44,377 nucleotides of DNA from Planctomycetota bacterium (GTDB taxonomy: Bacteria; Planctomycetota; Phycisphaerae; UBA1845). The notes under the pieces were generated by a model. That model searched no databases. It worked only from the letters and a program-made list of their open reading frames with translations, and was not told the origin of the DNA. Both the position numbers and the translations under genes were made by a program. Positions 6,891 to 16,748 of the stretch are shown in pieces; within the stretch, counting starts at the first letter, position 1; every line of letters begins with the position of its first letter. The DNA is taken from contig BOJX01000012.1 of assembly GCA_016860685.1 (NCBI GenBank), forward strand, positions 1-44,377, in the 5' to 3' direction.

Positions 6891-9170
6891 TTATTCATTC
6901 TTCATGACCTCAATATTGTCGAAGTACACTTCCGCCCCCTTGCTCTTCGGCGTGGTCCCGTTCGAGTAGGCGTAGGGACCGGGGCTGCCCTCGAGGTTGG
7001 GGTAGGGGTCGGTGAATTCGATCATCCAGTCTTTCGGTTCAGGCTCGTCGGTCGCCCAGACCTTCCCGCGCAGCAGCGCCTCCCGCCCGCCGCCGCTTTT
7101 GTCCACGAGGCGCACCTCGAACTTCATCCGATGCCAGACGCCTTCCTTCCAGTTCAGTGGCACGTCGTGCTGCACACGCGGCATCGTGTCCCACGAGTCG
7201 ATCCGCAGCACGTTCAGTTCGCCCATCAGCAGCAGGCGGTAGCGCGTGTTGATCAGCCCCATGTCGGCCTTGGTCGTCGGGGGTTTCAACGTGCTCATCA
7301 TGTCGGCCTGGATCGTGTACCCTCCGGCGATCGGCGGCGTCATGTACGCCCGCATGCGCATCATCGGCGCGGACGGTTGCTCCGCCATCTTCATCAGCAC
7401 CTTCCCGCCGCCCACCTCGATGACCTTGCTCTTGCCGCCCACGCCGACCCACCCGGCGGGAACCGCGTCAACCGCCACGGACTCGAAATCGAACTTGAAC
7501 GGCGGCGCCGGCGCTGTGCGCACCCTGGCGACCGCCTCCGCATCGCCGATCCACTTCGCCTTGACGACGCCCGCGCTGAAGCCCGCGTCCGCCGCGGCCG
7601 TGAACGCGCCCGTCTCCGCGTTCACCGTCCCCTTCACGCCCGTCACCGTCCACTGCGGCATCATGCTGCCGAAAGGCCCCTTGATCGGCGCGCCGAGCGC
7701 GTTGAAGGCATGCAGATGCAGCGTCGCGGTCCCACCTGGCGCCAGGGTGAACTCCGCGGGTCGGATCAACGCCCGGCCGGACGCATCCGGCGGCGCCGAC
7801 GCCTCCGCGGGCGCGGGCGCAAACGCCACGGCTTCGACCGTCGCGCCGGACCGGCCCAAGGCGTACGTCCCGTACCGCGTCATCAGGATGGCGCGCCCGT
7901 CGGCGACGATGAACGACCCGAAGATCTCATCCACCAGGCTTTCAGGTCCCTTAAGTTGCTCGCGGTCGAGCACCGCGCACTTGTCGCCTTCATCCTTGAG
8001 AATCCAGATGTATCCGTTCTGCTCGCCGTAGTAGAGGACGCCGTCGGCGGTGACGACGGGCGAGCCTTTCCCCACGCGGCCGAGGCGCTGCTTCCACTTC
8101 TGCTCGCCGGTCTTTGCATCCAGACAGTACAACGTCGCGGAGTTGTCCACGATGTAGAGGCGGCCGCCGGAAAGCGCCGGCGAACAATATCCCGCATCCA
8201 CGCCGTCCGCACGCCAGACCTCCGTTGCGGTCGGCGCGTCGCCCTCCTTCGCCGGCGGATTCAGCTTTGCCGCGTTGAAGCAGACGACGCGGCCCATCAC
8301 CGTCGTGTCCACGTTCTCCTCGCTGTGCGTGACATACACGAGGTCACCGTCCACCACCGGCGAGGTGTTCAGCGGACGCTTGCTCGCCTGAAACGACCAC
8401 AATCGTGCGCCCGTCCGGGCCGCGATGCCGTAAACATATCCGTCCGTTCCGGGACAGATCAGTTGCCGCACGCCGCCGATGACCGCCACGACCGGCGTCG
8501 CGTACGTCGTGTCCAGCGGCGCGCCTCCCGGCTCCACGAACCACAGCGCCTCCCCCGTCCGCTTGTCGAGCGCCAGGTAGCGCAGCCCGCCGCGGGCGTA
8601 GTTGCCCCACGCCGCGCAGTTGAACCCGACGATCACCCGATCCTCATCCACCACCGGACTGAACAACCGCCCGCCGTATCCGCTGATGCGCCCGAACTCC
8701 TCCGTCAGCGACCGCTTCCACAGCAGCGTCCCGTCGCGGTCGAACGCCAGAAGTTCTCCGCCCGTGGCGTGCGCGTAGACGTTCCCCGTCTCCGGGTCGC
8801 CGGCCATCGCCGTCCACCCGACACGGTTCTCGACGATGTCCGTCAGCCAGACGTTGAAGCGCCGCTCCCAGACGAGCTTGCCCGTTGCCGCGTCCAGGCA
8901 GACCGCCCGCTCCTGCGTGGCGATCCCCTCGCCGACCGGGGCAAGAAAATACAACCGCCCGTTCATCAGGATCGGCGTCGTGCGCCCGCCGATGTCGGAC
9001 TTCCAGAGCACGTTCTCCCCATCCGGCGACCAGGAGGTCACCACCGCCTTCTCCGGCACGGCCCCCGTGTCCCGCAACCCGCGCCACGCCGGCCAGTCGG
9101 AGGCGAGAACGCTCGCGCCGCTTATGAACGCCGACAAACTCCAGCAACCCAGCTTTCGAATATGATTCAC
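6891..9170 (-). CDS. exported multidomain PQQ-like beta-propeller protein
   Basis: A 759-residue protein. Residues 1-24 (MNHIRKLGCWSLSAF and a small-residue stretch) form a signal peptide, followed by DWPAWRGLRDTG, the usual start of planctomycete PQQ-propeller proteins. Blades occupy roughly 30-430, with repeated turns such as TGKLVWERR, DGTLLWKR, TGEALWFV, TGARLWSF and TGEQKWKQR. Residues ~470-540 look like a bacterial Ig-type fold (LAPGGTATLHLHAF). The last ~190 residues resemble a jelly-roll, concanavalin-like domain (PPFKFDFESVAVDAVPAGW to VYFDNIEVMKN). The architecture fits a periplasmic or surface protein that may bind carbohydrate. No catalytic residues for a quinoprotein dehydrogenase were recognised. 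It is upstream of the second propeller gene and likely in one transcript. Confidence 0.8.
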   Translation of the reverse strand: MNHIRKLGCWSLSAFISGASVLASDWPAWRGLRDTGAVPEKAVVTSWSPDGENVLWKSDIGGRTTPILMNGRLYFLAPVGEGIATQERAVCLDAATGKLVWERRFNVWLTDIVENRVGWTAMAGDPETGNVYAHATGGELLAFDRDGTLLWKRSLTEEFGRISGYGGRLFSPVVDEDRVIVGFNCAAWGNYARGGLRYLALDKRTGEALWFVEPGGAPLDTTYATPVVAVIGGVRQLICPGTDGYVYGIAARTGARLWSFQASKRPLNTSPVVDGDLVYVTHSEENVDTTVMGRVVCFNAAKLNPPAKEGDAPTATEVWRADGVDAGYCSPALSGGRLYIVDNSATLYCLDAKTGEQKWKQRLGRVGKGSPVVTADGVLYYGEQNGYIWILKDEGDKCAVLDREQLKGPESLVDEIFGSFIVADGRAILMTRYGTYALGRSGATVEAVAFAPAPAEASAPPDASGRALIRPAEFTLAPGGTATLHLHAFNALGAPIKGPFGSMMPQWTVTGVKGTVNAETGAFTAAADAGFSAGVVKAKWIGDAEAVARVRTAPAPPFKFDFESVAVDAVPAGWVGVGGKSKVIEVGGGKVLMKMAEQPSAPMMRMRAYMTPPIAGGYTIQADMMSTLKPPTTKADMGLINTRYRLLLMGELNVLRIDSWDTMPRVQHDVPLNWKEGVWHRMKFEVRLVDKSGGGREALLRGKVWATDEPEPKDWMIEFTDPYPNLEGSPGPYAYSNGTTPKSKGAEVYFDNIEVMKNE

Positions 9171-9274
9171 GATTCACCTCGCTTCATGCGTGACAGGAGC
9201 ATATCACGACCGAAGGCCGATACCAGAGTCCCGGCAGACGGCGGGCGGAAACGTCATGCAGCAGTTCTTCAGAT

Positions 9275-10558
9275 TCAATCTTTCTTCACGCGCCGCGCCT
9301 TCATCTCAAAGCGCGGCAGCGCGCCTGATTCCACGATCTCCACCGTCGGTGCGAAATTCAGCCGATCGCGGACACGGTCAACGATCCGCCTCGCCGCGTC
9401 CGCCGTATCCGCGCCTTCCGTCAGCTCGACCTCGATTCTCAGGTCAGTCATCGCCCCGCGCACCGTCGGCGTCAGGCGGAACTCCACGACTTCGGGAATC
9501 TCGCGTAACACTCCTTCAACCGCCGACGGAAACACGTTGTTCCCGCGCACGATCAACATGTCGTCGATCCGCCCCAGCACGCCGCCCTCCACGCGCGCGA
9601 ACCCCCGTCCGCAGGCGCATCGTCCCCGCGCCAGACGCACCAGATCCCCTGTGCGGTAGCGGATCAGCGGACTGCCGATCCGCCCGAGATTCGTCAGCAC
9701 AAGCTCACCGACCGTGCCGTCCGCAACGGGCGAAAGCGTCTCCGGACTCAACACCTCGGCGATGAACTCCGACTCGATGACGTGCATCCCCCCCGGCGCC
9801 TCCGCGCACTCGAATCCCCACGCCCCGGTCTCCGTCATGCCCGCGTGGTCGATCACCCGCGCTCCCCACGCCTCCTCGATCCGTCGCCGCACCGACGCAA
9901 GGCTTCCCCCCGGTTCGCCCGCGACGATCAACATCCGCACCGCCGATCGCGCCAGGTCGATCCCCTCCCGCGCCGCCGTCTCCGCCAGGTGCAGTGCATA
10001 CGTCGGCGTGCAGCACACCACCGTCGCCCCGTTGTCCAGCAGATATCGCAGGCGCGCCGCCGTGCTCATCCCGCCCGCCGCGAGACAGAAGTTCCCCAGC
10101 CGACACGCCGCCTCGAACGCCATCCAGAACCCCAGAAACGGTCCGAACGAAAACGGAAACACCAGCCGATCATCCGCTTGAAGCCCCGCCCCCCGGTACA
10201 CGACGCTCCAGCACTTCAGGCACCAGTCCCAGCTTTCCGCCGTATCCAGCCACCGCAACGGCGCCGGACCCGTGCTGCCGGAGGTCTGATGCATTCGAAC
10301 GTACGCTGAGCGCGTGTACGACAGGTTCGTCCCGTAAGGCGGGTGCTCCTCCTGATCCCGCTGAAGCTCCGCCCGCGTCGTCAGCGGCAGGCGCGTCGGC
10401 TCGGCGGCGGCGGCATCGGGATCGACCCCGGCGAGCTTCTCCCGGTAGAAGGGGTTCGAGAACCGCACGACGGCTAGCATTCGCGCCAGCTTGTCACGCT
10501 GCAGGGCGTGCAATGCGGCGGCATCGAGCGACTCCTCCTGCGGCATATGAAACGGCAT
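9275..10558 (-). CDS. phenylacetate-CoA ligase-like AMP-forming enzyme
   Basis: A 427-residue member of the adenylate-forming PaaK family, which activates an aryl or acyl acid with ATP and transfers it to CoA. Visible motifs are the phosphate loop HQTSGSTGPAPLRW near 90-103, VAGEPGGS in the middle, the HAGMTETGAWGFEC segment, YRTGDLVRL, and GRIDDMLIVRGNNVFPSAVE leading into a C-terminal AMP-binding cap. CACGRGF resembles the cysteine pair seen in PaaK relatives. Length matches the family. No phenylacetate degradation genes are nearby; the neighbours make surface sugars, so the substrate may differ, and I do not give it the paaK symbol. It is 57 bp from the epimerase gene and on the same strand. 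Confidence 0.8.
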   Translation of the reverse strand: MPFHMPQEESLDAAALHALQRDKLARMLAVVRFSNPFYREKLAGVDPDAAAAEPTRLPLTTRAELQRDQEEHPPYGTNLSYTRSAYVRMHQTSGSTGPAPLRWLDTAESWDWCLKCWSVVYRGAGLQADDRLVFPFSFGPFLGFWMAFEAACRLGNFCLAAGGMSTAARLRYLLDNGATVVCCTPTYALHLAETAAREGIDLARSAVRMLIVAGEPGGSLASVRRRIEEAWGARVIDHAGMTETGAWGFECAEAPGGMHVIESEFIAEVLSPETLSPVADGTVGELVLTNLGRIGSPLIRYRTGDLVRLARGRCACGRGFARVEGGVLGRIDDMLIVRGNNVFPSAVEGVLREIPEVVEFRLTPTVRGAMTDLRIEVELTEGADTADAARRIVDRVRDRLNFAPTVEIVESGALPRFEMKARRVKKD

Positions 10559-10615
10559 GATGCGGAGACCCTAACGCGCCGGCGCCGTCAGGGAAACCCG
10601 CGTCGGCGCCGCGTC

Positions 10616-11539
10616 TCAGATGGCGCCCACGCCGCGCGACCACTCCACGTAGCGGGGGAGTCCGTCGCTGAGCGGATGCTGCGGGTTGTAGTTCAGCAGC
10701 TCGCGGGCCTTGGAGATGTCGGCGACGTAGCGCGTGACCTCGCCGACGCGCGAAGGCTCGAAGGTCACGCGCGGCTTCTTTCCGAGGGCCAGGGACAGAA
10801 TGTTCACCAGGTCTACGAGGGTGGATCCCTGTCCGAACGCGAGATTGATCGTCTGCATCGTCACGCGCCCGGACACCAGCGCGTCGATCCCCGCCGTGAT
10901 GCCCGCGACACAGTCGTCGATGTAGGTGAAATCGAAGACCTTCTCGCGTCCGTATACGACGATCGGCTCGTCGCGCGCGATCCGCCGCAGGAACAGCGGC
11001 GTCACCCGCTCCATCCGATCGAGGTCGTTGTCATACCGGCCGTAAACGTTGCTGAAGCGGAACACCAGGTAGGGCAGGTCGTAGCACTGGGCGTAGGAGT
11101 AGATGAACGCCTCGCCCGCCAGCTTGCTGGCGCTGTAAGGACTTTCCGCGACGACGAAATCCGCCGAGGCCTCGTCGGTGACGTGCTGGTGAATGTCGCC
11201 GTAAACCTCGCGGGAACTGCCGAAGATGATGGGAACCCCGCGCTTGCGGCAGAAATCCAGCACCGTGAACAACATGACGACGTTGTCCATCGCGCGGTCG
11301 GGGTGCTCGACGAGTTCGAACACCTTGGCGTTCGCCGCCAGATGCACAACCGCGTCCCAGCGGTCGGCGGGCAGATCGTCCGCCGCACACCGCGTCAGGT
11401 CGATGACGCGAGTCTCGATCTTCGAGGTCCAGGAGTTCGGTCGCTTGTCCAGCCCGAGGACACGGTCGCCCCGCGCCTGAAGCGCCAGCGCCACGTTCGT
11501 CCCGATCTGACCGCTCGACCCCGTGATGAGTATTTTCAT
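10616..11539 (-). CDS. NAD-dependent sugar epimerase/dehydratase (extended SDR)
   Basis: A 307-residue extended short-chain dehydrogenase/reductase. The N-terminal Rossmann motif is GSSGQIG at 7-13, the catalytic YxxxK is YSASK, preceded by FGSSREVYGD, and the substrate region has FRFSNVYGRYDNDLDR. These features are typical of nucleotide-sugar epimerases and dehydratases such as GalE or WbpP relatives. The product cannot be named from sequence alone. It lies between the CoA-ligase-like gene and gmhA on the same strand, which supports a role in making an activated sugar for lipopolysaccharide or exopolysaccharide. The start ATG at 11539 fits the family start MKILITGSSGQIG exactly. Confidence 0.85.
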   Translation of the reverse strand: MKILITGSSGQIGTNVALALQARGDRVLGLDKRPNSWTSKIETRVIDLTRCAADDLPADRWDAVVHLAANAKVFELVEHPDRAMDNVVMLFTVLDFCRKRGVPIIFGSSREVYGDIHQHVTDEASADFVVAESPYSASKLAGEAFIYSYAQCYDLPYLVFRFSNVYGRYDNDLDRMERVTPLFLRRIARDEPIVVYGREKVFDFTYIDDCVAGITAGIDALVSGRVTMQTINLAFGQGSTLVDLVNILSLALGKKPRVTFEPSRVGEVTRYVADISKARELLNYNPQHPLSDGLPRYVEWSRGVGAI

Positions 11540-11634
11540 GTATCCGCGTCACTCCCGTCGCCGCCTTGTGCGTCACAAAGCTTCCGACCGGACCAAGGTC
11601 GTGCTCTCGCGTCGCGGCGGAACTCGTCGCCCGC

Positions 11635-12198
11635 CTACCCGGCGAAATGCGACTCCACGGCGTCGCAGACCAGATGATAGGCGAGTTGATGCGTTTCCTG
11701 AACCCGGTCGCTCGCCGTGTGATCGGCGCGCAGACACAAGGCGCAGTATTCCGGGAATCGCCCTCCGCCGCGCCCGGTGAACCCGATGCAGGTCGCCCCG
11801 GCCTCCCGCGCCGACGCCAGCGCGGCGATCACGTTCGGCGACGTTCCGGACACGCTCAACGCCCAGACCACGTCTTCCGGGCGGACCAGGGCCTGCACCT
11901 GCCTGCGGAAAACCTCCTCCGCCCCGAGATCGTTGACGACGGCGGTGAGGACGGACGTGTCCGTGGTAAGCGCGAGCGCCGGCAGGGGACGACGGTTCCG
12001 CTTAAACCGTCCGACCAGTTCAGCCGCAATATGCTGCGCATCCGCCGCGCTTCCGCCGTTGCCCAGGACGTACAAGCGCCCGCCGCCGTGAAAACACCGG
12101 ATCAACGCCGCGACGATCGCCTCCAGCAATGCCGTCTGACCGCGCAAGGCTTCGGCGCAGCGGATGTGTTCAGCGATCTGCGCGTCCATCGCGTCCAT
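11635..12198 (-). CDS. gmhA: sedoheptulose 7-phosphate isomerase
   Basis: A 187-residue SIS-domain protein. The motif GNGGSAADAQHIAAELVGRF, followed by a TTDTSVLTAVVND segment and SVSGTSPNV, is diagnostic for GmhA, which converts sedoheptulose 7-phosphate to D-glycero-D-manno-heptose 7-phosphate, the first step of ADP-heptose synthesis in the cytoplasm. Length fits the family. The ATG directly abuts the TAG stop of hldE, so the two successive pathway steps are translationally coupled. Confidence is high. Confidence 0.92.
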   Translation of the reverse strand: MDAMDAQIAEHIRCAEALRGQTALLEAIVAALIRCFHGGGRLYVLGNGGSAADAQHIAAELVGRFKRNRRPLPALALTTDTSVLTAVVNDLGAEEVFRRQVQALVRPEDVVWALSVSGTSPNVIAALASAREAGATCIGFTGRGGGRFPEYCALCLRADHTASDRVQETHQLAYHLVCDAVESHFAG

Positions 12199-13689
12199 CT
12201 ACACCGGCACTCCGCCGCGAATCCGCTCGACAATCCGCGTCGTGCTCAAACCGTCCAACAGCGGAACCAGCTCGACCCTCCCTTGATACGACTCAACGTA
12301 CTCCCGCCCGACGACGCCTTTGTTCGCCCAGTCCGCACCCTTGACGAGTACGTCCGGGCGGATCAGGCGGATCAGCGCTTCCGGTGTCGGATCGTTGAAC
12401 CCGACGACGTAATCCACCGCCTCCAGCCCGGCCAGCACGGCGCAACGATCCGCAAAACGGTTGATCGGGCGGTCGCCGTTTCCCTTCCCCAGTCCGCGCA
12501 CGCTTTCGTCGGTATTGACGCCGACCACCACGACGGACGCCAGCTCCCGGCAGCGGTTGAGCAGGTCCACGTGCCCGGCGTGAAGGATGTCGAAGCATCC
12601 GTTGGTGAACGCCACCGTCTCGCCGCGATCCCGCCGCAGCGCCAACTCCGCCACGAGATCCTCCGCGTTGCGCAACTTTCCGTTGCCGCGGCGCCCGGCC
12701 AGGCGCAGGTCGGCGAGGATCTCCTCGGCAGAGATCGGCACGCAGCCGAACTTCTCGACTTCCAGCCCTCCCGCCACGTTCGCCAGGCGCACGGCGCTCA
12801 CGAGATCGGCGCCGGATGCCACGGCGGCGGCGAGCATGGACAGGACCGCGTCGCCCGCGCCGGTGTTGTCGTAGACGGCTCGCGGTCGCGTCGGGATCGG
12901 CAGCGGCGCTTTCCCCGCCTCCGCCAACACCGCGCCTTCTCGATCGACCGTGGCGACCACCGCCGCAAAACCGTGTCGCCGGATCAACTCCTGTCCCGCC
13001 TGCCCGACCTGCTCCGTCGTCGCCAGCAATCGCCCCACCGCACGGGACAACTCGTCGCGGTTCGGGGTGATGATCGTCGCTCCCTCGTAGCGCGAGTAAT
13101 CGCGGATCTTCGCGGGATCCACGAGCACGGGTTTGCCGAGCCGCCGCGCCTCGACGATCACGCCGCGGATCGCCTCCGGTTGAATCAATCCCTTGTCGTA
13201 GTCCTCGATGCAGACGGCGTCCACGTCGCGCACCCGGCTGACCACCGCTGCGAGCACGCGCTCTACGTCCGCTGGAGACAGCGGCTGCGTCTCCTCCTCG
13301 TCCACGCGCAGAAGCTGCTGGCGGTGACGGTGCTGGGCTAGCCCGACGAGCCGGGTCTTCGTCGTCGTCGGGCGACCCAGGATCGTCACCAGCGAAGACG
13401 TTTCCACGCCGAGCTGGTCGAGGAGCTGCCGCAGGAGCCGTCCGCTGCGGTCGTCGCCGACGACGCCGCAGCACGTCACTACGCATCCCAGCGCCCGCAG
13501 GCATCCGGCGACGTTCGCCGCACCGCCCACCGTATCCTGGGTCTGAACGACGCGCAGAACCGGCACGGGCGCCTCAGGGCTGATTCGCTCAGCGTCGCCG
13601 TAAATGTAGCGGTCGAGGATCAGATCCCCCACCAGCAGGATTCGCCGACCGGCGGCTGCATTGACCCAGTGTGCAAGTTCCTGTGACAT
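12199..13689 (-). CDS. hldE: bifunctional heptose 7-phosphate kinase / heptose 1-phosphate adenylyltransferase
   Basis: A 496-residue two-domain enzyme. Residues 1-~330 form a ribokinase-type kinase (LLVGDLILDRYIYGDAERIS near the start, catalytic DNTGAGDAV around 275). Residues ~355-496 form a nucleotidyltransferase with FTNGCFDILHAGHVDLL, the HxGH-type motif, and KGADWANKGVVG. It phosphorylates heptose 7-phosphate and later adenylates heptose 1-phosphate in ADP-heptose synthesis. The intervening phosphatase (gmhB) is not in the window. The start at 13689 (MSQELAHWVNAA) is preferred over one 45 bp upstream because it fits the family and follows a GGGGC stretch. It is the first gene of the minus-strand sugar cluster and diverges from the O-antigen ligase gene. 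Confidence 0.92.
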   Translation of the reverse strand: MSQELAHWVNAAAGRRILLVGDLILDRYIYGDAERISPEAPVPVLRVVQTQDTVGGAANVAGCLRALGCVVTCCGVVGDDRSGRLLRQLLDQLGVETSSLVTILGRPTTTKTRLVGLAQHRHRQQLLRVDEEETQPLSPADVERVLAAVVSRVRDVDAVCIEDYDKGLIQPEAIRGVIVEARRLGKPVLVDPAKIRDYSRYEGATIITPNRDELSRAVGRLLATTEQVGQAGQELIRRHGFAAVVATVDREGAVLAEAGKAPLPIPTRPRAVYDNTGAGDAVLSMLAAAVASGADLVSAVRLANVAGGLEVEKFGCVPISAEEILADLRLAGRRGNGKLRNAEDLVAELALRRDRGETVAFTNGCFDILHAGHVDLLNRCRELASVVVVGVNTDESVRGLGKGNGDRPINRFADRCAVLAGLEAVDYVVGFNDPTPEALIRLIRPDVLVKGADWANKGVVGREYVESYQGRVELVPLLDGLSTTRIVERIRGGVPV

Positions 13690-14079
13690 TACTGCCCCGA
13701 ACGCGTTGCGAAAATTCGACCCGGGCCCAACCAAGACCGCGCGTACTGCGTCACTGAATTTTCATCCGAGCCGCCGCCGTGCAGGAGCGTTGCCCCCCCG
13801 GACATGCCCGAAGATCAAACCCCGTCCGGGCGCGGATCGTCCGGACACGCGGCGCGTGAACCTGGGACAGTACAGTAGACGCCGCGGGCGCCGGCATCAA
13901 CCCCGAACCTGCACCGGCAACATCCGCCTCGCTCGCACCGGCAATCCCCCGGAACCGGTAAAGGCTCGTTGCGCGCCCCGATCCCGCCGGGTCGATTCCG
14001 CCCGATATCCTGCCGATCCAGAACACAAGGAGGGGCGACGACGCCCGACACGCTTGACCGCCGGGAGCGGATTCCGCCG
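13690..14079. other. divergent intergenic region, hldE / O-antigen ligase
   Basis: About 390 bp separates two divergent genes and should hold both promoters. I see no convincing -35/-10 pair, no tRNA and no credible small gene. Confidence 0.5.
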
Positions 14080-15462
14080 ATGTGGCCGATCAAGACCATC
14101 CTTTTCACGCTGCTGTTCAGCACGCTTTGCGCGGCGTCGCTGTTCAATCCGGCCTTCGGCGTCATGAATTACGTGCTGATTTACCAGGTGGACCCGCAAA
14201 GCGCCTGGTGGGGCGTTCCCCTGCGCGACCTGGGCCTCCGCTTCTCGCTTTACGCCGCGATCTTCACCCTCGCCGGATACCTCCTGTCCCAGCGGCCTCG
14301 TCAGGCCGGACCGGCGCGCGGGCAGTACTGGGAACTCGGACTGCTGGCGATGGTCGTCATCGCTTACACCAGCATCCTGACGGGCGTGGGATACAACGCC
14401 GAGATGGCCGCTCGACTCGACAAATTCTGGAAGATGATGCTTTTCGTGTTCGTGATGGGCCGTCTGATCAGCACCCGGCGCGAACTGACTTTGCTGCTGT
14501 GGACCTTTGTGATCGGCACGCTGTACCTGGGGCGTGAGGCGTTCATCGCGCCGCCGAGCCGCTTTCACCTGGGTCGTCTCAACGACATCGGCGGACCGGA
14601 CTTTCAGTTCTCCTCGGGATTCGCCGTGCATCTGGCGGCGGTCCTCCCGCTGGTTGGAGCGGCATTCCTGGTGTCGAAACGCTGGTACCTGAAGCTGACG
14701 GCCCTGGTCACCGGCGCCTTCGGTTTCAACGCGATGGTGCTTTGCCGAACAAGGTCGGCGTTCGTCGGTCTAGCCGCCGGCGCGGCGGTGGCGGCGCTGA
14801 TGGCCCCGAAACCCAGGCGTTTTCAGATCCTTCTGACGCTCGGTGTGTGCGCCGCCGGCGCCTTCACGCTGACCGACCCCGGGTTCTGGGACCGTATGTT
14901 GACGATCACCGACCCGCAGACGCGCGAGACCGACACCGCTATTGTGACGCGCCTCGACGTCTGGCAGGTCGGACTTCGGATGGTCGCTGACCACCCTCTG
15001 GGGGTCGGAGCGGGGAACTTCGAGCGCATGACCCGCGCCTACTATCACGAGCGGCGCGCGGCCCACAACACGTTCCTGAACTGCGTCGCCGAACTCGGCA
15101 TCCCGGCTGGGGTGATCTTCCTGGCGATGCTCACCAGCAGCTTCGAGCGCCTCCGCAGGACGATGAAGCGCGCCCGCTCCGCCCCGCATTCTCCGGAACT
15201 GCTTTACATTGGTTACGGATTGTTCGTCTCCCTCGTCACCTACGTCGTCGCCGGGTTTTTCACGGAGCGCTTCTACACCGAGTCGTTCTGGTGGGTGTTG
15301 ACGCTTCCGCTTTGTCTTCAGAAGGCGGTCGATGCGGAATACGCCGCGGTCATCAATCTCGCGCACTCGGCGCGCGGCGGACACCTTGTACCGATCCTGG
15401 AGCACGGAGGACCGCGACGTGGCGGACCTGGGCACGGTCGTCCATCTCGTGTCTACGCTTGA
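14080..15462 (+). CDS. O-antigen ligase/polymerase family membrane protein
   Basis: A 460-residue polytopic membrane protein with about ten hydrophobic helices, for example TILFTLLFSTLCAASLF, LGLLAMVVIAYTSIL and FVGLAAGAAVAALMAP. The long loop near 290-345 contains RLDVWQVGLRMVADHPLGVG and NTFLNCVAELG, the Wzy_C/WaaL signature (W-x-x-G-L-x-M, then H-N), shared by O-antigen ligases and polymerases. It would act in the inner membrane on lipid-linked glycans. The start ATG 14080 gives MWPIKTILF and the first helix; a longer upstream frame is arginine-rich and unlikely. The C-terminus overlaps the GTG start of the glycosyltransferase by 44 bp, so they probably form an operon. Whether it ligates or polymerises cannot be told from sequence. 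Confidence 0.82.
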   Translation: MWPIKTILFTLLFSTLCAASLFNPAFGVMNYVLIYQVDPQSAWWGVPLRDLGLRFSLYAAIFTLAGYLLSQRPRQAGPARGQYWELGLLAMVVIAYTSILTGVGYNAEMAARLDKFWKMMLFVFVMGRLISTRRELTLLLWTFVIGTLYLGREAFIAPPSRFHLGRLNDIGGPDFQFSSGFAVHLAAVLPLVGAAFLVSKRWYLKLTALVTGAFGFNAMVLCRTRSAFVGLAAGAAVAALMAPKPRRFQILLTLGVCAAGAFTLTDPGFWDRMLTITDPQTRETDTAIVTRLDVWQVGLRMVADHPLGVGAGNFERMTRAYYHERRAAHNTFLNCVAELGIPAGVIFLAMLTSSFERLRRTMKRARSAPHSPELLYIGYGLFVSLVTYVVAGFFTERFYTESFWWVLTLPLCLQKAVDAEYAAVINLAHSARGGHLVPILEHGGPRRGGPGHGRPSRVYA

Positions 15463-16630
15463 GGGCGGCGGGGTCGAACGCACGCTCGTCCGGCTTCTGT
15501 CCGGATGGCCGCGGCGCGGACTTCGGCATCGCCTCGTCGCCCTGCGCGCCGCTGGATCGCTCGCCGCGTGCCTGCCCGATCACGTTTCCATCCTTGCGCT
15601 TGACGCCCGCGGGCGAGCGATCGCCGCTGGATTACGTGCGGCACGCATGCTTCTGCGGGACAACGTCCGCCTTATCCACGCCCGCGGCGTCGGCACCTGG
15701 GCGGACGCCATCCTCATGCGAATCCTTCATCCACGGGCCCGAGTGCTTCTCGGCTTCCACGGCCTGGAGGCTCCTGAACCGATCGGCCGCAACTTGCGCA
15801 CGCGCATCACAATCGCTTCAAGGCTGGCGACGCGCGTCGCCTGCCCCGCGGAGAGCAGCCGGAACCTGCTGATCCGCCTTGGCGTGCCCGCGAACCAGAT
15901 CGACGTCCTCCCCAACGGCGTCGACACGGCTCGGTTCTTCCCCGCTTCGCAAGAGCGGCGCCGCGCGCTCCGCGCCGCGTTGCGTTGGGCCGAGGACCGC
16001 TGCATTGCGGTGTGCGTCGCCTCGTTGACCCCGGTCAAGGGGCACGACCTGCTCCTGCGTGCCGCCGACGCCCTCCGCAACGACCGCTCTCCCGTCAAGT
16101 TTGTCCTCATCGGCGACGGACCCCTGCGACAGTGCCTCGAGGCCGAGGTCCAGCAGCGCGGGCTTTCGAACACGATCTCCTTCCTTGGAAACCGAGACGA
16201 CGTGCCCGATCTGCTCCGCGCCGCCGACCTGCTCGTATGCCCCAGCCGTTCTGAAAGCATGTGCAATGCCATCCTCGAGGGTCTCGCCTCCGGGCTGCCC
16301 GTCATCGCCGCCGACGTCGGCGACAACCGCCTGCTCCTCGACCACGGCTCAGCCGGCATGATTGTCCCGCCCGAGGATCCGGCCGCGCTCGCCCGCGCGA
16401 TCCAGACCGTCGTCGCCGACGAGCCGCAGCGCCGGGCCTTCGGTCGCGCTGCCCAACGACGCGCCTCGACCTTTTCTGAAGACGCGATGATCGCCCGATA
16501 TGACGCCTACTACCGCAGCCTGCTGCGATCTTCACCCATCACGCTCCTGAAAGCGCGGTCCTCCGAGGCGTGTTTTTCAACCCGGATTCCCGCGCCGCGG
16601 GAGGGGCATGTGCCGTCAAACGCGCCTTGA
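15419..16630 (+). CDS. glycosyltransferase family 4
   Basis: A 403-residue GT-B fold glycosyltransferase. The N-terminal acceptor domain begins HLVSTLEGGGVERTLVRLL, with the glycine-rich loop typical of GT4. The donor-binding half carries VASLTPVKGHDLLLRA, LIGDGPLR, LLVCPSRSESMCNAILEGLA and SGLPVIAADVGDNR, including the E-x7-E-like signature around ESMCNAILEG. It transfers a sugar from a nucleotide donor at the cytoplasmic membrane face. The GTG at 15419 is chosen because GGAGG lies 8 bases upstream; an ATG 87 bp earlier lies deeper inside the previous gene. It follows the O-antigen ligase gene and fits surface polysaccharide assembly. Donor and acceptor are unknown. Confidence 0.85.
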   Translation: MADLGTVVHLVSTLEGGGVERTLVRLLSGWPRRGLRHRLVALRAAGSLAACLPDHVSILALDARGRAIAAGLRAARMLLRDNVRLIHARGVGTWADAILMRILHPRARVLLGFHGLEAPEPIGRNLRTRITIASRLATRVACPAESSRNLLIRLGVPANQIDVLPNGVDTARFFPASQERRRALRAALRWAEDRCIAVCVASLTPVKGHDLLLRAADALRNDRSPVKFVLIGDGPLRQCLEAEVQQRGLSNTISFLGNRDDVPDLLRAADLLVCPSRSESMCNAILEGLASGLPVIAADVGDNRLLLDHGSAGMIVPPEDPAALARAIQTVVADEPQRRAFGRAAQRRASTFSEDAMIARYDAYYRSLLRSSPITLLKARSSEACFSTRIPAPREGHVPSNAP

Positions 16631-16748
16631 TCAGCGCAAGGACCGGTGCGGCCTCGCTGAAAAACCGCGCCAGACTCGCGGACTCGCCGACAACCACTTA
16701 GAATTCACGTCCGCAGCGGCGGCGCCGGGCGATATCGCCTTGACCAGC

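Noticed and set aside
6855..9659. 934-residue plus-strand open frame
   Set aside because: It is the reverse-strand shadow of the large PQQ propeller gene in GC-rich DNA, rich in Arg, His and Pro, without domains.
11566..13341. 591-residue plus-strand open frame
   Set aside because: It is antisense to gmhA and hldE, both of which have clear motifs.
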